Positions 26,809 to 36,137 of a stretch of 64,000 bases of DNA are shown piece by piece. Source of the DNA: Roseateles sp. SL47. Lineage in GTDB: Bacteria; Pseudomonadota; Gammaproteobacteria; Burkholderiales; Burkholderiaceae_C. The notes below the pieces were generated by a model. It was given only the letters and a program-made list of their open reading frames with translations, did not search any database and was not told where the DNA came from. Position 1 is the stretch's first letter. Every line of letters starts with the position of its first letter. The DNA lies in NCBI RefSeq assembly GCF_026625885.1, contig NZ_CP113068.1, positions 620,001-684,000 of the forward strand, read 5' to 3'. Both the position numbers and the translations under genes were made by a program.

Positions 26809-29800
26809 ATGAACCTCACCGAACTGTTCATCCGGCGGCCCGTCATGACGGTGCTGCTGAACATTGCGCTGGTCATCGCCGGCCTGGCGGCCTGGAGCCG
26901 GATTCCGGTGGCCGCCCTGCCCAGCTTCAACACGCCCATCATCAACGTGCAGGCCACGCTGGCCGGTGCCAGCCCGGAGACGATGGCTTCATCGGTGGCC
27001 CTGCCGCTGGAGAAGCAGTTCTCCACCATCGCCGGCATCACCACCATCTCGTCCACCAACACCCTGGGCAACAGTTCGCTGACGCTGGAGTTCGATCCCT
27101 CCCGGGACATCGATGCCGCCGCCGTGGACGTGCAGGCCGCGCTGTTCCGCGCCCTGCGCTCCTTGCCCACGGAAATGACCACGCCGCCCTCCTACCGGAA
27201 GGTGAACCCGGCCGATGCGCCGGTGCTGCTGGTGGCGCTGACGTCCCCGTCGATCAACCTTTCCGAGTTGAACGACTATGCCGAGAACCTGATCACCCCC
27301 AGCCTGTCCACCATCGACGGCGTGGCCCAGGTCTCCATCTACGGCCAGAAGCGGTATGCGGTGCGCATCAAGGCCCGCAATGAGCTGCTCCAGCAACGCA
27401 ACATCACCCTGGACGAACTCCAGGCCGCCATCAAGGGTGCCAATGCCAACACCCCGGTGGGCACGCTGGATGGGTCCCGCCAGACGCTGACCATCCAGGC
27501 CAACAAGCAACTGCGCGACGCGCAGGCGTTTGGCGGCATCGTGGTGGCCACCCGCAACGGCGCGCCGGTGTTCCTGCGGGAGGTGGCCGATGTGCAGGAC
27601 AGCTTCGAGACGGTGAAGTCCTTCTCCAATTTCAACGGCGAACGCTCCATCGTGCTGGCTGTGCAGCGCCAGCCGGATGCCAACACCGTCCAGGTGGTGG
27701 ATGCGGTGAAGGACATGCTGCCGCGCTTTGCCGCGCAGCTGCCGGCATCGGTGAAGATGAGCACGCTCAACGACCGGTCGGTCTCCATCCGCGAATCCTT
27801 GCATGACGTCTACTTCACCCTGGCGCTGACGGTCGGCCTGGTGGTGATGGTGATCTATCTGTTCCTGCGCCGGCTGGTGGCCACCCTGATCCCCACGCTG
27901 TCGCTGCCCATTTCGCTGATCGGTGCGCTGACCCTGCTCTACGCGCTGGGCTACAGCCTGGACAACATCTCGCTGCTGGGGATCACCCTGGCGGTGGGCC
28001 TGGTGGTGGACGATGCGATCGTGATGCTGGAGAACATCGTCCGGCATGTGGAAGACGGCATGGCGCCGTTCGACGCCGCCATCCGGGGCGCGCGGGAAAT
28101 GGCTTTCACCATCCTGTCCATCTCCATCTCGCTGGTGGCGGTGCTCATCCCCATCTTCTTCATGCCGGGGGTGATCGGCCTGCTGTTCCATGAATTCGCG
28201 GTGGTGGTGTCGCTGTCGATCCTGGTGTCGGCCGTGGTGTCGCTAACGCTGGTGCCCATGCTCTGCAGCCGCTTCCTGAGCCACCACCATGAGGCCAAGG
28301 AAAATGCCCTGGGCCGTGTCTTTGAAGCCGGTTTCACCGGGCTGGTGAATTTCTACACCCGCACGCTGGACTGGGCCCTGGCCCACCGCGTGCTGGTGGG
28401 CGGCGTGGCGGTGCTGAGCTTCATTGCCAGCGCCTGGCTCTACATCGCCATCCCCAAGGGCTTTTTCCCGGAAGAGGACATCGGCCAGATCCAGGCCAGC
28501 ACCGAGGCGTCGGAGGACATCTCCTTTGCCGCCATGACGGTGCTGCAGGAGCGGGTGGCCGAGATCGTCAAGAACAATCCGGCGGTGGCCAGCGTGTCGG
28601 CTGCCGTGGGCGGTGGCGGCGGTGGGGGCCAGGTCAACACCGGCCGGCTCTTCATCAACCTGAAGCCGCGCGGTGAGCGGTCGGCCATGCCGCAGGTGCT
28701 GGAATCGCTGCGCAAGGACCTGCGCACGGTGCCCGGCATTGCGGTCTACCTGCGGCCGGTGCAGAACCTGCAGCTGGGCGGGCGCCAATCCAAAAGCCGC
28801 TACCAGTTCACGCTGCAGTCGGTCAGCGCGGGCGAGCTGAACAGTTGGGCGGAGAAACTGCAGGAGAAGCTGCGCAACGACACCCTCTTCCGCGACGTCA
28901 CCAGCGACTCCCAACTGCGCGGCCTGCAGGCCAACCTGGTCATCGACCGCGAACGCGCCACCCTGCTGGGTGTGCAGATGCAAGACCTGCGCAATGCCCT
29001 CTACAGCGCCTTTGGTGAGCGGCAAGTCTCCAGCATCTATGCGGAGAGCAACACCTACCAGGTGATCATGGAGGCGACCGATGGGGACCGACTGAGCGAA
29101 GACGCCTTCAGCAAGATCTACCTGCGCGGGAAAAACGACACCTTGGTGCCGCTGACCGCCTTTGCCAGCGTCAAGCGGGAACTCGGCCCCACCGCCGTGA
29201 ACCACCAGGGGCAGCTGCAGGCCGTGACGCTGAGCTTCAACCTCGCGCCCGACGTGCCGCTGGGCCAGGCCACCGGCCGCGTGGATGCCTACACCCAGGA
29301 GATCGGCCTGCCGCCCACCATCATCACCAGCTACGGCGGCGATGCGGCGGTGTTCAAGGACTCGCAGGGCGGCCAGCTGATGCTGATCGTGCTGGCCGTG
29401 GCGGTGATCTATGTGCTGCTGGGCGTGCTCTATGAGAGCTACATCCATCCCATCACCATCCTGGCCGGGCTGCCTTCAGCCGCCGTGGGGGCGCTGATCA
29501 CGCTGCAGTGGGCCGGCATGGAACTGACGGTGATCGCCACCATCGGCATCCTGATGCTGGTGGGCATCGTGAAGAAGAACGCGATCATGATGATCGACTT
29601 CGCGCTGGATGCGCAGCGCAATGGGGGCATGTCGCCGGCCGACGCCATCCGCGAGGCCTGCATCCTGCGGTTCCGGCCGATCATGATGACGACGCTGGCA
29701 GCGCTGATGGGGGCCCTGCCGATCGCATTGGGGCTGGGGGCCGGTGCGGAATTGCGCCAGCCGCTGGGCCTGGCGGTGGTGGGCGGCCTGATCCTGTCGC

Positions 29801-29955
29801 AGGCCGTGACGCTCTACATCACGCCCGTGATCTATCTGGCGCTGGACCGCTTCAGCGGCACCGGCCCCGACACGCGTGAAGTGGCACCAACGCGCTTGAC
29901 CGAACACCCGCATCCCCAGCCCCACCCGCAACCCGTCCCGGGACAGGCGGACTGA
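26809..29955 (+). CDS. RND efflux permease (HAE-1, MdtB/C-like)
   Basis: Inner-membrane proton-driven drug exporter, 1048 residues with the usual 12 helices and two large periplasmic loops. The N-terminus FIRRPVMTVLLNIAL and the proton-relay helix GLVVDDAIVMLENI (two Asp near residues 405-406) are present, as is GIVKKNAIMMIDFAL in the second half with its Lys. Residues near 590-620 include a glycine-rich loop (VGGGGGGGQVNTGR). It is cotranscribed with its adaptor, but no outer-membrane factor follows, so a TolC-type channel encoded elsewhere must complete the pump. The substrate is unknown. Confidence 0.94.
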   Translation: MNLTELFIRRPVMTVLLNIALVIAGLAAWSRIPVAALPSFNTPIINVQATLAGASPETMASSVALPLEKQFSTIAGITTISSTNTLGNSSLTLEFDPSRDIDAAAVDVQAALFRALRSLPTEMTTPPSYRKVNPADAPVLLVALTSPSINLSELNDYAENLITPSLSTIDGVAQVSIYGQKRYAVRIKARNELLQQRNITLDELQAAIKGANANTPVGTLDGSRQTLTIQANKQLRDAQAFGGIVVATRNGAPVFLREVADVQDSFETVKSFSNFNGERSIVLAVQRQPDANTVQVVDAVKDMLPRFAAQLPASVKMSTLNDRSVSIRESLHDVYFTLALTVGLVVMVIYLFLRRLVATLIPTLSLPISLIGALTLLYALGYSLDNISLLGITLAVGLVVDDAIVMLENIVRHVEDGMAPFDAAIRGAREMAFTILSISISLVAVLIPIFFMPGVIGLLFHEFAVVVSLSILVSAVVSLTLVPMLCSRFLSHHHEAKENALGRVFEAGFTGLVNFYTRTLDWALAHRVLVGGVAVLSFIASAWLYIAIPKGFFPEEDIGQIQASTEASEDISFAAMTVLQERVAEIVKNNPAVASVSAAVGGGGGGGQVNTGRLFINLKPRGERSAMPQVLESLRKDLRTVPGIAVYLRPVQNLQLGGRQSKSRYQFTLQSVSAGELNSWAEKLQEKLRNDTLFRDVTSDSQLRGLQANLVIDRERATLLGVQMQDLRNALYSAFGERQVSSIYAESNTYQVIMEATDGDRLSEDAFSKIYLRGKNDTLVPLTAFASVKRELGPTAVNHQGQLQAVTLSFNLAPDVPLGQATGRVDAYTQEIGLPPTIITSYGGDAAVFKDSQGGQLMLIVLAVAVIYVLLGVLYESYIHPITILAGLPSAAVGALITLQWAGMELTVIATIGILMLVGIVKKNAIMMIDFALDAQRNGGMSPADAIREACILRFRPIMMTTLAALMGALPIALGLGAGAELRQPLGLAVVGGLILSQAVTLYITPVIYLALDRFSGTGPDTREVAPTRLTEHPHPQPHPQPVPGQAD

Positions 29956-30001
29956 CCCTCGAACCGCACAGCAGCAGGCCCGGCATGGGGCCGGCGCTTG
30001 C

Positions 30002-30481
30002 TCAGACGTCGAGGAAGTGCCGGTCCAGATCGGCCGGCCGCGGCCAGGCCAGCACCCGGGCTTCGATCAGGTCCATTACCCGCTCGAAGCCTTCGGTGGT
30101 GCCGAAATACGGGTCCGGGACCTCGTCCCGCCCCAGGCCGGTCATGCCATGCAGAAACAGACCCACCCGGGCCAGCGACCGGGCCGGCCGCTGCGCCAGC
30201 AGCCCGCGCAAGACCTCGCGGTCCATGGCCAGGATCAGGTCATGCTGATCAAAATCATCCGGACGCACCCGGCGCGACCGCCAGCGTCGGTCCAGGCTGT
30301 AGCCCCGCTGGGCCAAGGCCTGCACGGCACGCCGATCCGCCTCCTGCCGCTTGGACGCCGCAAAAACGCCTGCTGAAGCCACCTCGCTCAGGCCCAGGCT
30401 GGCGGCACGGGACCGCAACACAGCCTCGGCCATGGGAGAGCGGCACAGATTGGCCGCACAGACCAGCAGCAGGCGGGTCAA
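30002..30481 (-). CDS. low-molecular-weight protein tyrosine phosphatase
   Basis: A 159-residue phosphatase. The C-X5-R signature is complete at the N-terminus (VCAANLCRSPMAEAV, Cys8 and Arg14) and the general-acid Asp is in VPDPYFGT near residue 125. Such enzymes dephosphorylate tyrosine kinases of capsule export or act as arsenate-reductase-like proteins. Here no kinase or exopolysaccharide gene is adjacent. It follows rpe by 2 nt on the same strand, so the two are probably cotranscribed. Confidence 0.93.
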   Translation of the reverse strand: MTRLLLVCAANLCRSPMAEAVLRSRAASLGLSEVASAGVFAASKRQEADRRAVQALAQRGYSLDRRWRSRRVRPDDFDQHDLILAMDREVLRGLLAQRPARSLARVGLFLHGMTGLGRDEVPDPYFGTTEGFERVMDLIEARVLAWPRPADLDRHFLDV

Positions 30482-30483
30482 GT

Positions 30484-31191
30484 TCAGCGGGCCAGCTCGG
30501 CGCGCATGGCGTCGATCACGGCCTTGTAGTCGGGCTTGCCAAAGATGGCCGAGCCGGCCACGAAGGTGTCGGCCCCCGCATCAGCAATCTCGCGGATGTT
30601 GTCCACCTTCACCCCGCCGTCGATTTCCAGGCGGATGTCGCGGCCGCTGGCCAGAATCATGGCCTTGGCCTGTTGCAGCTTCTTCAGCGCCGAGGGAATG
30701 AAGCTCTGGCCGCCGAAACCCGGGTTCACGCTCATGATCAGCACCAGATCGACCTTGTCGATCACCCACTCCAGCACATCCAGCGGCGTGCCGGGGTTGA
30801 ACACCAGGCCGGCCTTGGCGCCTTCACCCTTGATCAGTTGCAGCGTGCGGTCCACATGCTGGCTGGCTTCCGGATGGAAGCTCACCAGATCGGCCCCGGC
30901 GCGGCAGAAGGCCTGGGCCAGCGCGTCCACCGGCTGCACCATCAGATGCACATCGATGGGGGCCGGTGTGCCGTCCGGCTTGACCGCATGTTTCTTGAGC
31001 GCTTCGCAGACCATCGGCCCGAAGGTCAGGTTGGGCACGTAATGGTTGTCCATCACGTCGAAATGAATCCAGTCCGCGCCGGCGGCCAGCACCTGGCGGA
31101 CTTCGGCACCCAGGTTGGCGAAGTCGGCGGACAGGATGCTGGGAGCGATGCGATGGGTGGGGGGCGTGGCGGAGGGCGTGGCGGAGGTCAT
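30484..31191 (-). CDS. rpe: ribulose-phosphate 3-epimerase
   Basis: TIM-barrel epimerase of 235 residues that interconverts ribulose-5-P and xylulose-5-P in the pentose-phosphate and Calvin pathways. It shows [13 protein letters not shown] near residue 15, the metal ligands in [19 protein letters not shown] near 40, HLMVQPVD near 80, and [18 protein letters not shown] near 150. The first ten residues (Ala-Thr-Pro-Ser rich) are encoded by a 12-bp tandem repeat at 31163-31198 and are not conserved in the family. Cotranscription with the downstream phosphatase gene is likely. Confidence 0.95.
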   Translation of the reverse strand: MTSATPSATPPTHRIAPSILSADFANLGAEVRQVLAAGADWIHFDVMDNHYVPNLTFGPMVCEALKKHAVKPDGTPAPIDVHLMVQPVDALAQAFCRAGADLVSFHPEASQHVDRTLQLIKGEGAKAGLVFNPGTPLDVLEWVIDKVDLVLIMSVNPGFGGQSFIPSALKKLQQAKAMILASGRDIRLEIDGGVKVDNIREIADAGADTFVAGSAIFGKPDYKAVIDAMRAELAR

Positions 31192-31198
31192 GGCGGAA
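31163..31198. repeat. 12-bp tandem repeat at the rpe start
   Basis: GGCGTGGCGGAG occurs twice exactly (31163-31186) and once as a diverged unit that contains the rpe start codon. The unit length keeps the frame. Confidence 0.65.
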
Positions 31199-31287
31199 GG
31201 CCGCAGGGGCGGGTTGGAACCGGAAAGACCGTGATTGTAGAAAGGCCGGTGGGATTGGCGTCGGGATGCGGGCGATGGTGGAGGCGC

Positions 31288-32202
31288 TCAGCGGTAACGA
31301 TCCACGATACGGCCCAGTTCACCGCTGGCCTGCAGCTGACGCAGCCGCTCCGTCAGCCGCTCCACCGCCGGTTCGGGCAGGCGGCGGGAGACGGCGGCCA
31401 GTTGGGGCTGCTCGTCAAACGCATGGGGGCCGAATTCGATCAGGGCGCCCTGGACACCGGACAGCCGCACCGCATGCCGCAGTGCCACATCCTGCCCATA
31501 CACCGCATCGGCCCGGCCGCGCAGCAGCATCTGCACCGCGTCCACTTCGGAGCGGGCCGCCTCCACATGCGCCACATCGGCCTGCTTCAGCGTCACCGCC
31601 AGCTGGCTGCCCTGCACCAGCAGCAAGGGCCTGCGCCTGGCAAACGCCCGCAGCGCCGTCCAGCTTTGCGGCGTCGGGGTGCCCGCCCGCACCATCAGCA
31701 CATGCCGAACGCGATACAGCGGAATCGGCAGAAAACGCATCATCTCCCGCCGCCGTTCCGACGGCAGCAGGCACAAAAACACATCCAGTTCATCCGAGGC
31801 CAGCATCAGCTCCAGCCGCCGCAGCGGCACCGTCCGGTCCAGGCCCTCCAGATGCAGATGAGGGTCGAGCCGCTGCAGGGCCACGGCGATCTCGGTACAC
31901 AGGCCGGGGTGATCCCGGTCGCCTGGGGCGTACTTGAGCAGCGAGCCGCTCTGGGCGGCGCTGCGCAGCGTCAGTGGGGCCGGCGACACGGTGGTCGCCC
32001 CCAGGGGCGGAGGCGGCAACACCCGGGAGGGCCCGGGAGGACTGGCGGCCAGGGACAGGCTCGCCGATGCGGCCCCGGCGGCCTCTGCCCAGAGGGTGGC
32101 CGACGCCCCGGCCAGCGCGCCGGTGCAAAAACGGAGCACACAACCGCGCCGCGACAAGCGGTGTGCGGGCGTCGCATCAGCCGAGCGCTCGGGTGTCTCC
32201 AT
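31288..32202 (-). CDS. periplasmic substrate-binding-like protein (SBP_bac_3 fold)
   Basis: A protein of 304 residues related to family 3 solute-binding proteins (amino-acid ABC type). An arginine-rich N-terminus (SRRGCVLRFCTGALAGAS) and an Ala/Pro-rich segment to about residue 75 precede the binding fold (PGLCTEIAVALQRLDPHLHLEGLDRTVPLRRLELMLASDELDVFLCLLP). The N-terminus looks like an export signal, possibly Tat-like with Arg-Arg. No ABC permease or ATPase lies nearby, so it may be an orphan receptor. It is divergent from apaG, 57 nt away. Confidence 0.7.
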   Translation of the reverse strand: METPERSADATPAHRLSRRGCVLRFCTGALAGASATLWAEAAGAASASLSLAASPPGPSRVLPPPPLGATTVSPAPLTLRSAAQSGSLLKYAPGDRDHPGLCTEIAVALQRLDPHLHLEGLDRTVPLRRLELMLASDELDVFLCLLPSERRREMMRFLPIPLYRVRHVLMVRAGTPTPQSWTALRAFARRRPLLLVQGSQLAVTLKQADVAHVEAARSEVDAVQMLLRGRADAVYGQDVALRHAVRLSGVQGALIEFGPHAFDEQPQLAAVSRRLPEPAVERLTERLRQLQASGELGRIVDRYR

Positions 32203-32246
32203 GGGTTCTGCAAATGTGTGATGGTCAGCATAAACCAAGCCCACCC

Positions 32247-32252
32247 TAGAAT
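32247..32252 (+). promoter_or_regulatory. -10-like TAGAAT directly before apaG
   Basis: TAGAAT ends 7 nt before the apaG ATG and no Shine-Dalgarno sequence is seen, the same arrangement as at psuK. This hints at a leaderless transcript. No good -35 was found, and an upstream in-frame ATG at 32221 is the alternative start. Confidence 0.3.
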
Positions 32253-32259
32253 CGACGCA

Positions 32260-32634
32260 ATGGCACATCCGCACTTTCACTGCACCGTGGTCGTGGAACC
32301 CCTGGCCGAACATACCGTCCCCGAGCGGGGCCAGTATGCGTTCAGCTACACCATCACCATCGAAAACCAGGGCGACGTGGCCGCCCAGCTCATCGGCCGG
32401 CACTGGACCATCACCGATGCCAATGGCCACACCCAGGAGGTGCAGGGTCTGGCGGTGGTGGGCCATCAGCCGCTGCTGCAGCCGGGTGAGCGTTTTCAGT
32501 ACAGCTCCTGGGCCCAGATCGCGACCAAGCAGGGCAGCATGAGCGGCCGCTACCTGTGCGTCACCGACGCGGCGCAGGTGTTCTACGCCGACGTCCCGGA
32601 ATTCCTGCTGGCCGAGGCCGGCTCGCTGCACTGA
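32260..32634 (+). CDS. apaG: ApaG domain protein
   Basis: A 124-residue protein consisting of one ApaG (fibronectin-III-like) domain, with VPERGQYAFSYTITIENQG near residue 20 and the conserved GSMSGRYLCVTD near 93. ApaG is linked genetically to Co2+/Mg2+ homeostasis and to dinucleoside-polyphosphate metabolism; its biochemical role is unclear. Its stop overlaps the ATG of the following PF10136 gene by one base, so the two are probably translated together, an association common in Burkholderiales. Confidence 0.92.
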   Translation: MAHPHFHCTVVVEPLAEHTVPERGQYAFSYTITIENQGDVAAQLIGRHWTITDANGHTQEVQGLAVVGHQPLLQPGERFQYSSWAQIATKQGSMSGRYLCVTDAAQVFYADVPEFLLAEAGSLH

Positions 32635-34688
32635 TGCTGAAGCAACGCGGCTGGGATCTCACCGCGCTGCTCAACGCGGCGCATCCACAGGCGCCGCTTG
32701 CGGAGCGCAATCTCTGGCTGGTCCGCCTGGTGGACTGGCTGCGGCGGGCCCCGTTGAAGGACGTTCGTGCCGCGCCGCCGGCAGCCGACCCCACGACAGC
32801 TGGCAGGGCCGCCCCCACCGCGACGGCCCACGCCGTCCCCGCCGCCGACTACACCCCCCTGCCGGTGCGGCGGCTCAAGCATCTGCTGACCCTGCTGGAA
32901 CGCCACCCGGAGCATGCCCAAGCCTTCGCGGGTGTGATGGCCAGCGTCTGGGCGGAAACCGACGCGATCAGCTTGTTTGCAGAGGTTGGCTTTGCGCCTC
33001 GCATGGCCCTGTGGGGCGAGTTTCTGGGCCGCCTGCGCCGACGCCTGCTGCCGATGACGGCCGACACCCGCGACCTGGCGGAACTGTTCGAGTTGCTGTT
33101 CCATGACGAAAACGATCCGGACTGGATCCGCGCCATCGACGATGAACTGCTGGAACGTCTGAGCCTGCTGTTTGCCGGTGCGCCCGAAGGAGACTGGCGT
33201 GACGAAATGCGCGCGGCCATCACCGTGCTGGTGAGTTCGGTCCGCTCGGCAGGTCTCTCCGGGGCGCTGCGGGTGCGCATGGATTCCAGGCGCCTGGTCA
33301 GCCGCCCCTTCCGCAATCTGGCAACCGCCTGGGAGCGGGTGGAACATTCGCTGGAGGACGAGGACCGGACCCATCTCCCCGCCCAGCTGCAATACCTGCG
33401 CGCCCTGCTGGATGAATGCCGCACGGCGGTCGGGTCGGTGCCGGACCATCTGGAAGAACACGGCGTCTCGGTGGACCTGATGTTTGGTGTGGAACAGATG
33501 CAGGCCCGTCTGCGCCGCATCGAGGAACTGCTGGACTGCCTGCTCGCGGCCCATCCGCGCCGGGAGTTGCTGCGCCTGGTGGGCAACCTGGTCCAGGTGG
33601 TGCATGAACGCCGCAGCATCCGCACCTTGTTCGGCCGGCACTATTCGCTGCTGGCCCGCAAGGTGGCCGAGCGCAGCGCGGAAACCGGCGAGCACTACAT
33701 CACCCGCAACCGCGAGGAATATGGCGACATGCTGCGCCGGGCCGCTGGCGGCGGTGTGGTGATTGCCGGCACCACCTTTGCCAAGTTCGCCATCATGGCG
33801 GTGGGCCTGTCCGCCTTCTGGGGGGGCTTCTGGGCCGGCGCCAACTATGCGATCAGCTTTGTGATCATCCACCTGCTGCACTGGACGGTGGCCACCAAGC
33901 AGCCGGCCATGACGGCACCCGCGCTGGCAGAAAAGCTGCGCCACATCGACAGCGAATCGGGGCTGCAGAGTTTTGTGGATGAGGTGGCCCACCTCTTCCG
34001 TTCCCAGACCGCCGGCATCATCGGCAACCTCGCCCTGGCCGCACCGGTGGTGCTGGGGGTGCAGTTGCTGGCGGGGCTGGTGTTCGGTCGGCCGCTGGTG
34101 GGGGCGAAGGAGGCGGAATATGTGCTGCACAGCCTCACCGTGCTGGGCCCGACGCTGTTGTTTGCGGCCTGTACCGGCGTGCTGCTGTTTCTCTCCAGCC
34201 TGATTGCCGGCTGGGTGGAGAACTGGTTTGTCTTCTTCCGGCTGGACAGCGCCATTGCCTGGAATCCCCGCATCGTTGCGGTGCTGGGCAGCAACCGCGC
34301 CCGCCGCTGGTCGCAGTGGTGGCGCGAGAACATCTCCGGGCTCACAGCCAACATCAGCCTGGGCCTGATGCTGGGCCTGGTGCCGGCCCTGCTGGGCTTT
34401 TTCGGGCTGCCGCTGGAGGCGCGCCATGTGACGCTCTCCACCGGACAGTTGGCGGCGGCTGCGGGCGCGCTGGGGCTGGACGTGGTGAAGCACTGGCCCT
34501 TCTGGTTGTGCGTCATCGGCATCCTGGGCACCGGCCTGTTGAATGTGGGCGTGAGCTTCACCCTGGCCTTCCGGGTGGCGCTGCGGTCTCGTGGCATCAA
34601 GCTGGCGGACCGCCGCCGCGTGCGCGCAGCCATCTGGGGCCGCATCCGCAATCGGCCGCTCAGCTTCTTCCTGCCGCCCAAGGAATGA
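32634..34688 (+). CDS. PF10136 family membrane protein (databases call it site-specific recombinase)
   Basis: A 684-residue protein. The N-terminal 370 residues are largely helical and charged, and the C-terminal 300 contain about six hydrophobic segments (GGGVVIAGTTFAKFAIMAVG, NLALAAPVVLGVQLLAGLVF, PTLLFAACTGVLLFL, and the LGLMLGLVPALLGFFGL region). The family is usually labelled site-specific recombinase, but no tyrosine- or serine-recombinase catalytic motif is visible and the topology is that of an integral membrane protein. Its start shares one base with the apaG stop. The real function is unknown. Confidence 0.8.
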   Translation: MLKQRGWDLTALLNAAHPQAPLAERNLWLVRLVDWLRRAPLKDVRAAPPAADPTTAGRAAPTATAHAVPAADYTPLPVRRLKHLLTLLERHPEHAQAFAGVMASVWAETDAISLFAEVGFAPRMALWGEFLGRLRRRLLPMTADTRDLAELFELLFHDENDPDWIRAIDDELLERLSLLFAGAPEGDWRDEMRAAITVLVSSVRSAGLSGALRVRMDSRRLVSRPFRNLATAWERVEHSLEDEDRTHLPAQLQYLRALLDECRTAVGSVPDHLEEHGVSVDLMFGVEQMQARLRRIEELLDCLLAAHPRRELLRLVGNLVQVVHERRSIRTLFGRHYSLLARKVAERSAETGEHYITRNREEYGDMLRRAAGGGVVIAGTTFAKFAIMAVGLSAFWGGFWAGANYAISFVIIHLLHWTVATKQPAMTAPALAEKLRHIDSESGLQSFVDEVAHLFRSQTAGIIGNLALAAPVVLGVQLLAGLVFGRPLVGAKEAEYVLHSLTVLGPTLLFAACTGVLLFLSSLIAGWVENWFVFFRLDSAIAWNPRIVAVLGSNRARRWSQWWRENISGLTANISLGLMLGLVPALLGFFGLPLEARHVTLSTGQLAAAAGALGLDVVKHWPFWLCVIGILGTGLLNVGVSFTLAFRVALRSRGIKLADRRRVRAAIWGRIRNRPLSFFLPPKE

Positions 34689-34805
34689 TCAGCGCTCGTG
34701 GTCGTCCGGGCGTTCGCCGCCTTTGCGGCCGGAGAACATGGTCCACCAGACAATAAAAACGAGCAGCGCCAAGGCGCCTAAGGCCTCCATCAGAATCACG
34801 CTCAT
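34689..34805 (-). CDS. small single-span membrane protein (38 residues)
   Basis: A short frame with an N-terminal hydrophobic helix (VILMEALGALALLVFIVWWTMF) and a charged tail (GRKGGERPDDHER). The layout, N-out helix plus basic-acidic cytoplasmic end, is typical of genuine small membrane proteins. GGAGA lies about 12 nt before the ATG. It begins head-to-head with mltA (the two start codons overlap region 34803-34809) and ends right at the end of the PF10136 gene. No known family was recognised. Confidence 0.5.
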   Translation of the reverse strand: MSVILMEALGALALLVFIVWWTMFSGRKGGERPDDHER

Positions 34806-34806
34806 G

Positions 34807-36105
34807 ATGTATTGCGGTCTCCTTCGCCCGGGCTCTGGGGTCCATCGAAACGTCCTGCTCAGGCCGATTCGTGCCTGCCGCCCCACGGCGGTGCTGACGA
34901 TTCTAGGCCTGCTGGCCGCCTGCGCTGCACCGCCGGTGGTGCGGGAACCCGGGAGTGCCGGGCCGGCCACGCAGGGCTCCGGTGCGAGCCGGCCTGCCTC
35001 GCCCGGGGCCCCAATGGCGCCGCCCGCGTCGGTGCCAGCGTCTCCGGCAGCCCGCGTGCCTGTGGACCCAGCCCGGCTGCTCAATGGGGACATGGACACC
35101 ACGCCGCGCCGCAGCCTGATGCGGGACCGCGCCCGCTGGGTGGAAGCGCAATGGAATGAACTGCCCGGCTGGGGGCAGGACCGTGCGCTTGAATGGTGGC
35201 CGGCCCTGCTGCGCGGCTGCGAGCGGCCGATGCCAGGCTGGCAGTCGTTCTGCGCCGAAGCGCTGCGCCTGCGCCCATCGGACGACTGGGTGGTCACCAC
35301 CTGGTTGATGAAACGGCTGCAGCCCTACCAGGTGGAATCGCTGGACGGCGAAGCCAAGGGCCTGGCCACCGGTTATTACGAACCGCAGCTGGAGGCGCGC
35401 CGTCAGACTGCCGGGGAGTTCCGGGTGCCCCTGCTGGCGCCGCCCCAGGACCTGTCCACCCGCAAACCCTACGACACCCGCCAGCAGATCGAAACCAGCA
35501 ACCGCCTGAACCGCTTCAGCCTGGCCTGGGTGCAGGACCCGCTGGATGCGCTGGTGATGCAGATCCAGGGCAGTGGCCGCCTGCGGCTGCTGGAGCCGGA
35601 TGGCAGCAGCCGCTGGGTGCGACTGTCCTTTGCGGCCCACAACGAACAGCCCTACCGGTCGGTCGGTCAGTGGTTGGTGGCGCAGGGGGAACTGCGGCCC
35701 GGGGAGGCGTCCTGGCCGCTGATCAAGGACTGGGCGCGGCGCAATCCGCAGCGGCTCAAGGATGCCTTGTGGGCCAACCCGCGTTATGTGTTTTTCCGGG
35801 AAGAGCCGCTGCTGGACCCGGCCGTCGGGCCCAAGGGCGGCCAGGGCGTGCCGCTGACACCTGGCCGCTCGATTGCGGTGGACAAGGCCAGCATCCCCTA
35901 CGGCACACCGGTCTGGCTGGACACCACCGAACCGCTCTCCACCACCCCCTTGCGCCGTCTGGTGATGGCGCAGGACACCGGCGCCGCCATTGTGGGCGCC
36001 GTGCGGGCGGACTTCTTCTGGGGCTGGGGCGAGCAGGCCGAAGCCAATGCCGGCCGCATGAAGCAGCCCTTGCGTCTCTGGGTGCTGTGGCCCCGGGACA
36101 GCTGA
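34807..36105 (+). CDS. mltA: membrane-bound lytic murein transglycosylase A
   Basis: Outer-membrane lipoprotein of about 432 residues that cleaves peptidoglycan glycan strands with 1,6-anhydro ring formation. A lipobox LAAC sits near residue 43 after a hydrophobic stretch. A Pro/Ala-rich linker leads to the MltA barrel domain (GLATGYYEPQLEARRQ, QIQGSGRLRLLEPDG), and the C-terminal 3D domain carries its Asp residues in MAQDTGAAIVGAVRADFFWGWG. The start is uncertain: ATG at 34807 gives an unusually long pre-lipobox segment, and a later GTG would give a normal signal peptide. Confidence 0.9.
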   Translation: MYCGLLRPGSGVHRNVLLRPIRACRPTAVLTILGLLAACAAPPVVREPGSAGPATQGSGASRPASPGAPMAPPASVPASPAARVPVDPARLLNGDMDTTPRRSLMRDRARWVEAQWNELPGWGQDRALEWWPALLRGCERPMPGWQSFCAEALRLRPSDDWVVTTWLMKRLQPYQVESLDGEAKGLATGYYEPQLEARRQTAGEFRVPLLAPPQDLSTRKPYDTRQQIETSNRLNRFSLAWVQDPLDALVMQIQGSGRLRLLEPDGSSRWVRLSFAAHNEQPYRSVGQWLVAQGELRPGEASWPLIKDWARRNPQRLKDALWANPRYVFFREEPLLDPAVGPKGGQGVPLTPGRSIAVDKASIPYGTPVWLDTTEPLSTTPLRRLVMAQDTGAAIVGAVRADFFWGWGEQAEANAGRMKQPLRLWVLWPRDS

Positions 36106-36137
36106 GCCGCCCCAAGCTCAATCCACCTCAATCCACC

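Noticed and set aside
26989..29448. Two 400-codon frames antisense to the RND permease
   Set aside because: His/Arg/Gln/Gly-rich shadows produced by G+C-rich third positions of the permease gene. No homology signature or ribosome site.
32634..34688. PF10136 gene as evidence of a mobile element
   Set aside because: No recombinase catalytic residues, no flanking repeats or att-like sites, and a conserved chromosomal context with apaG.
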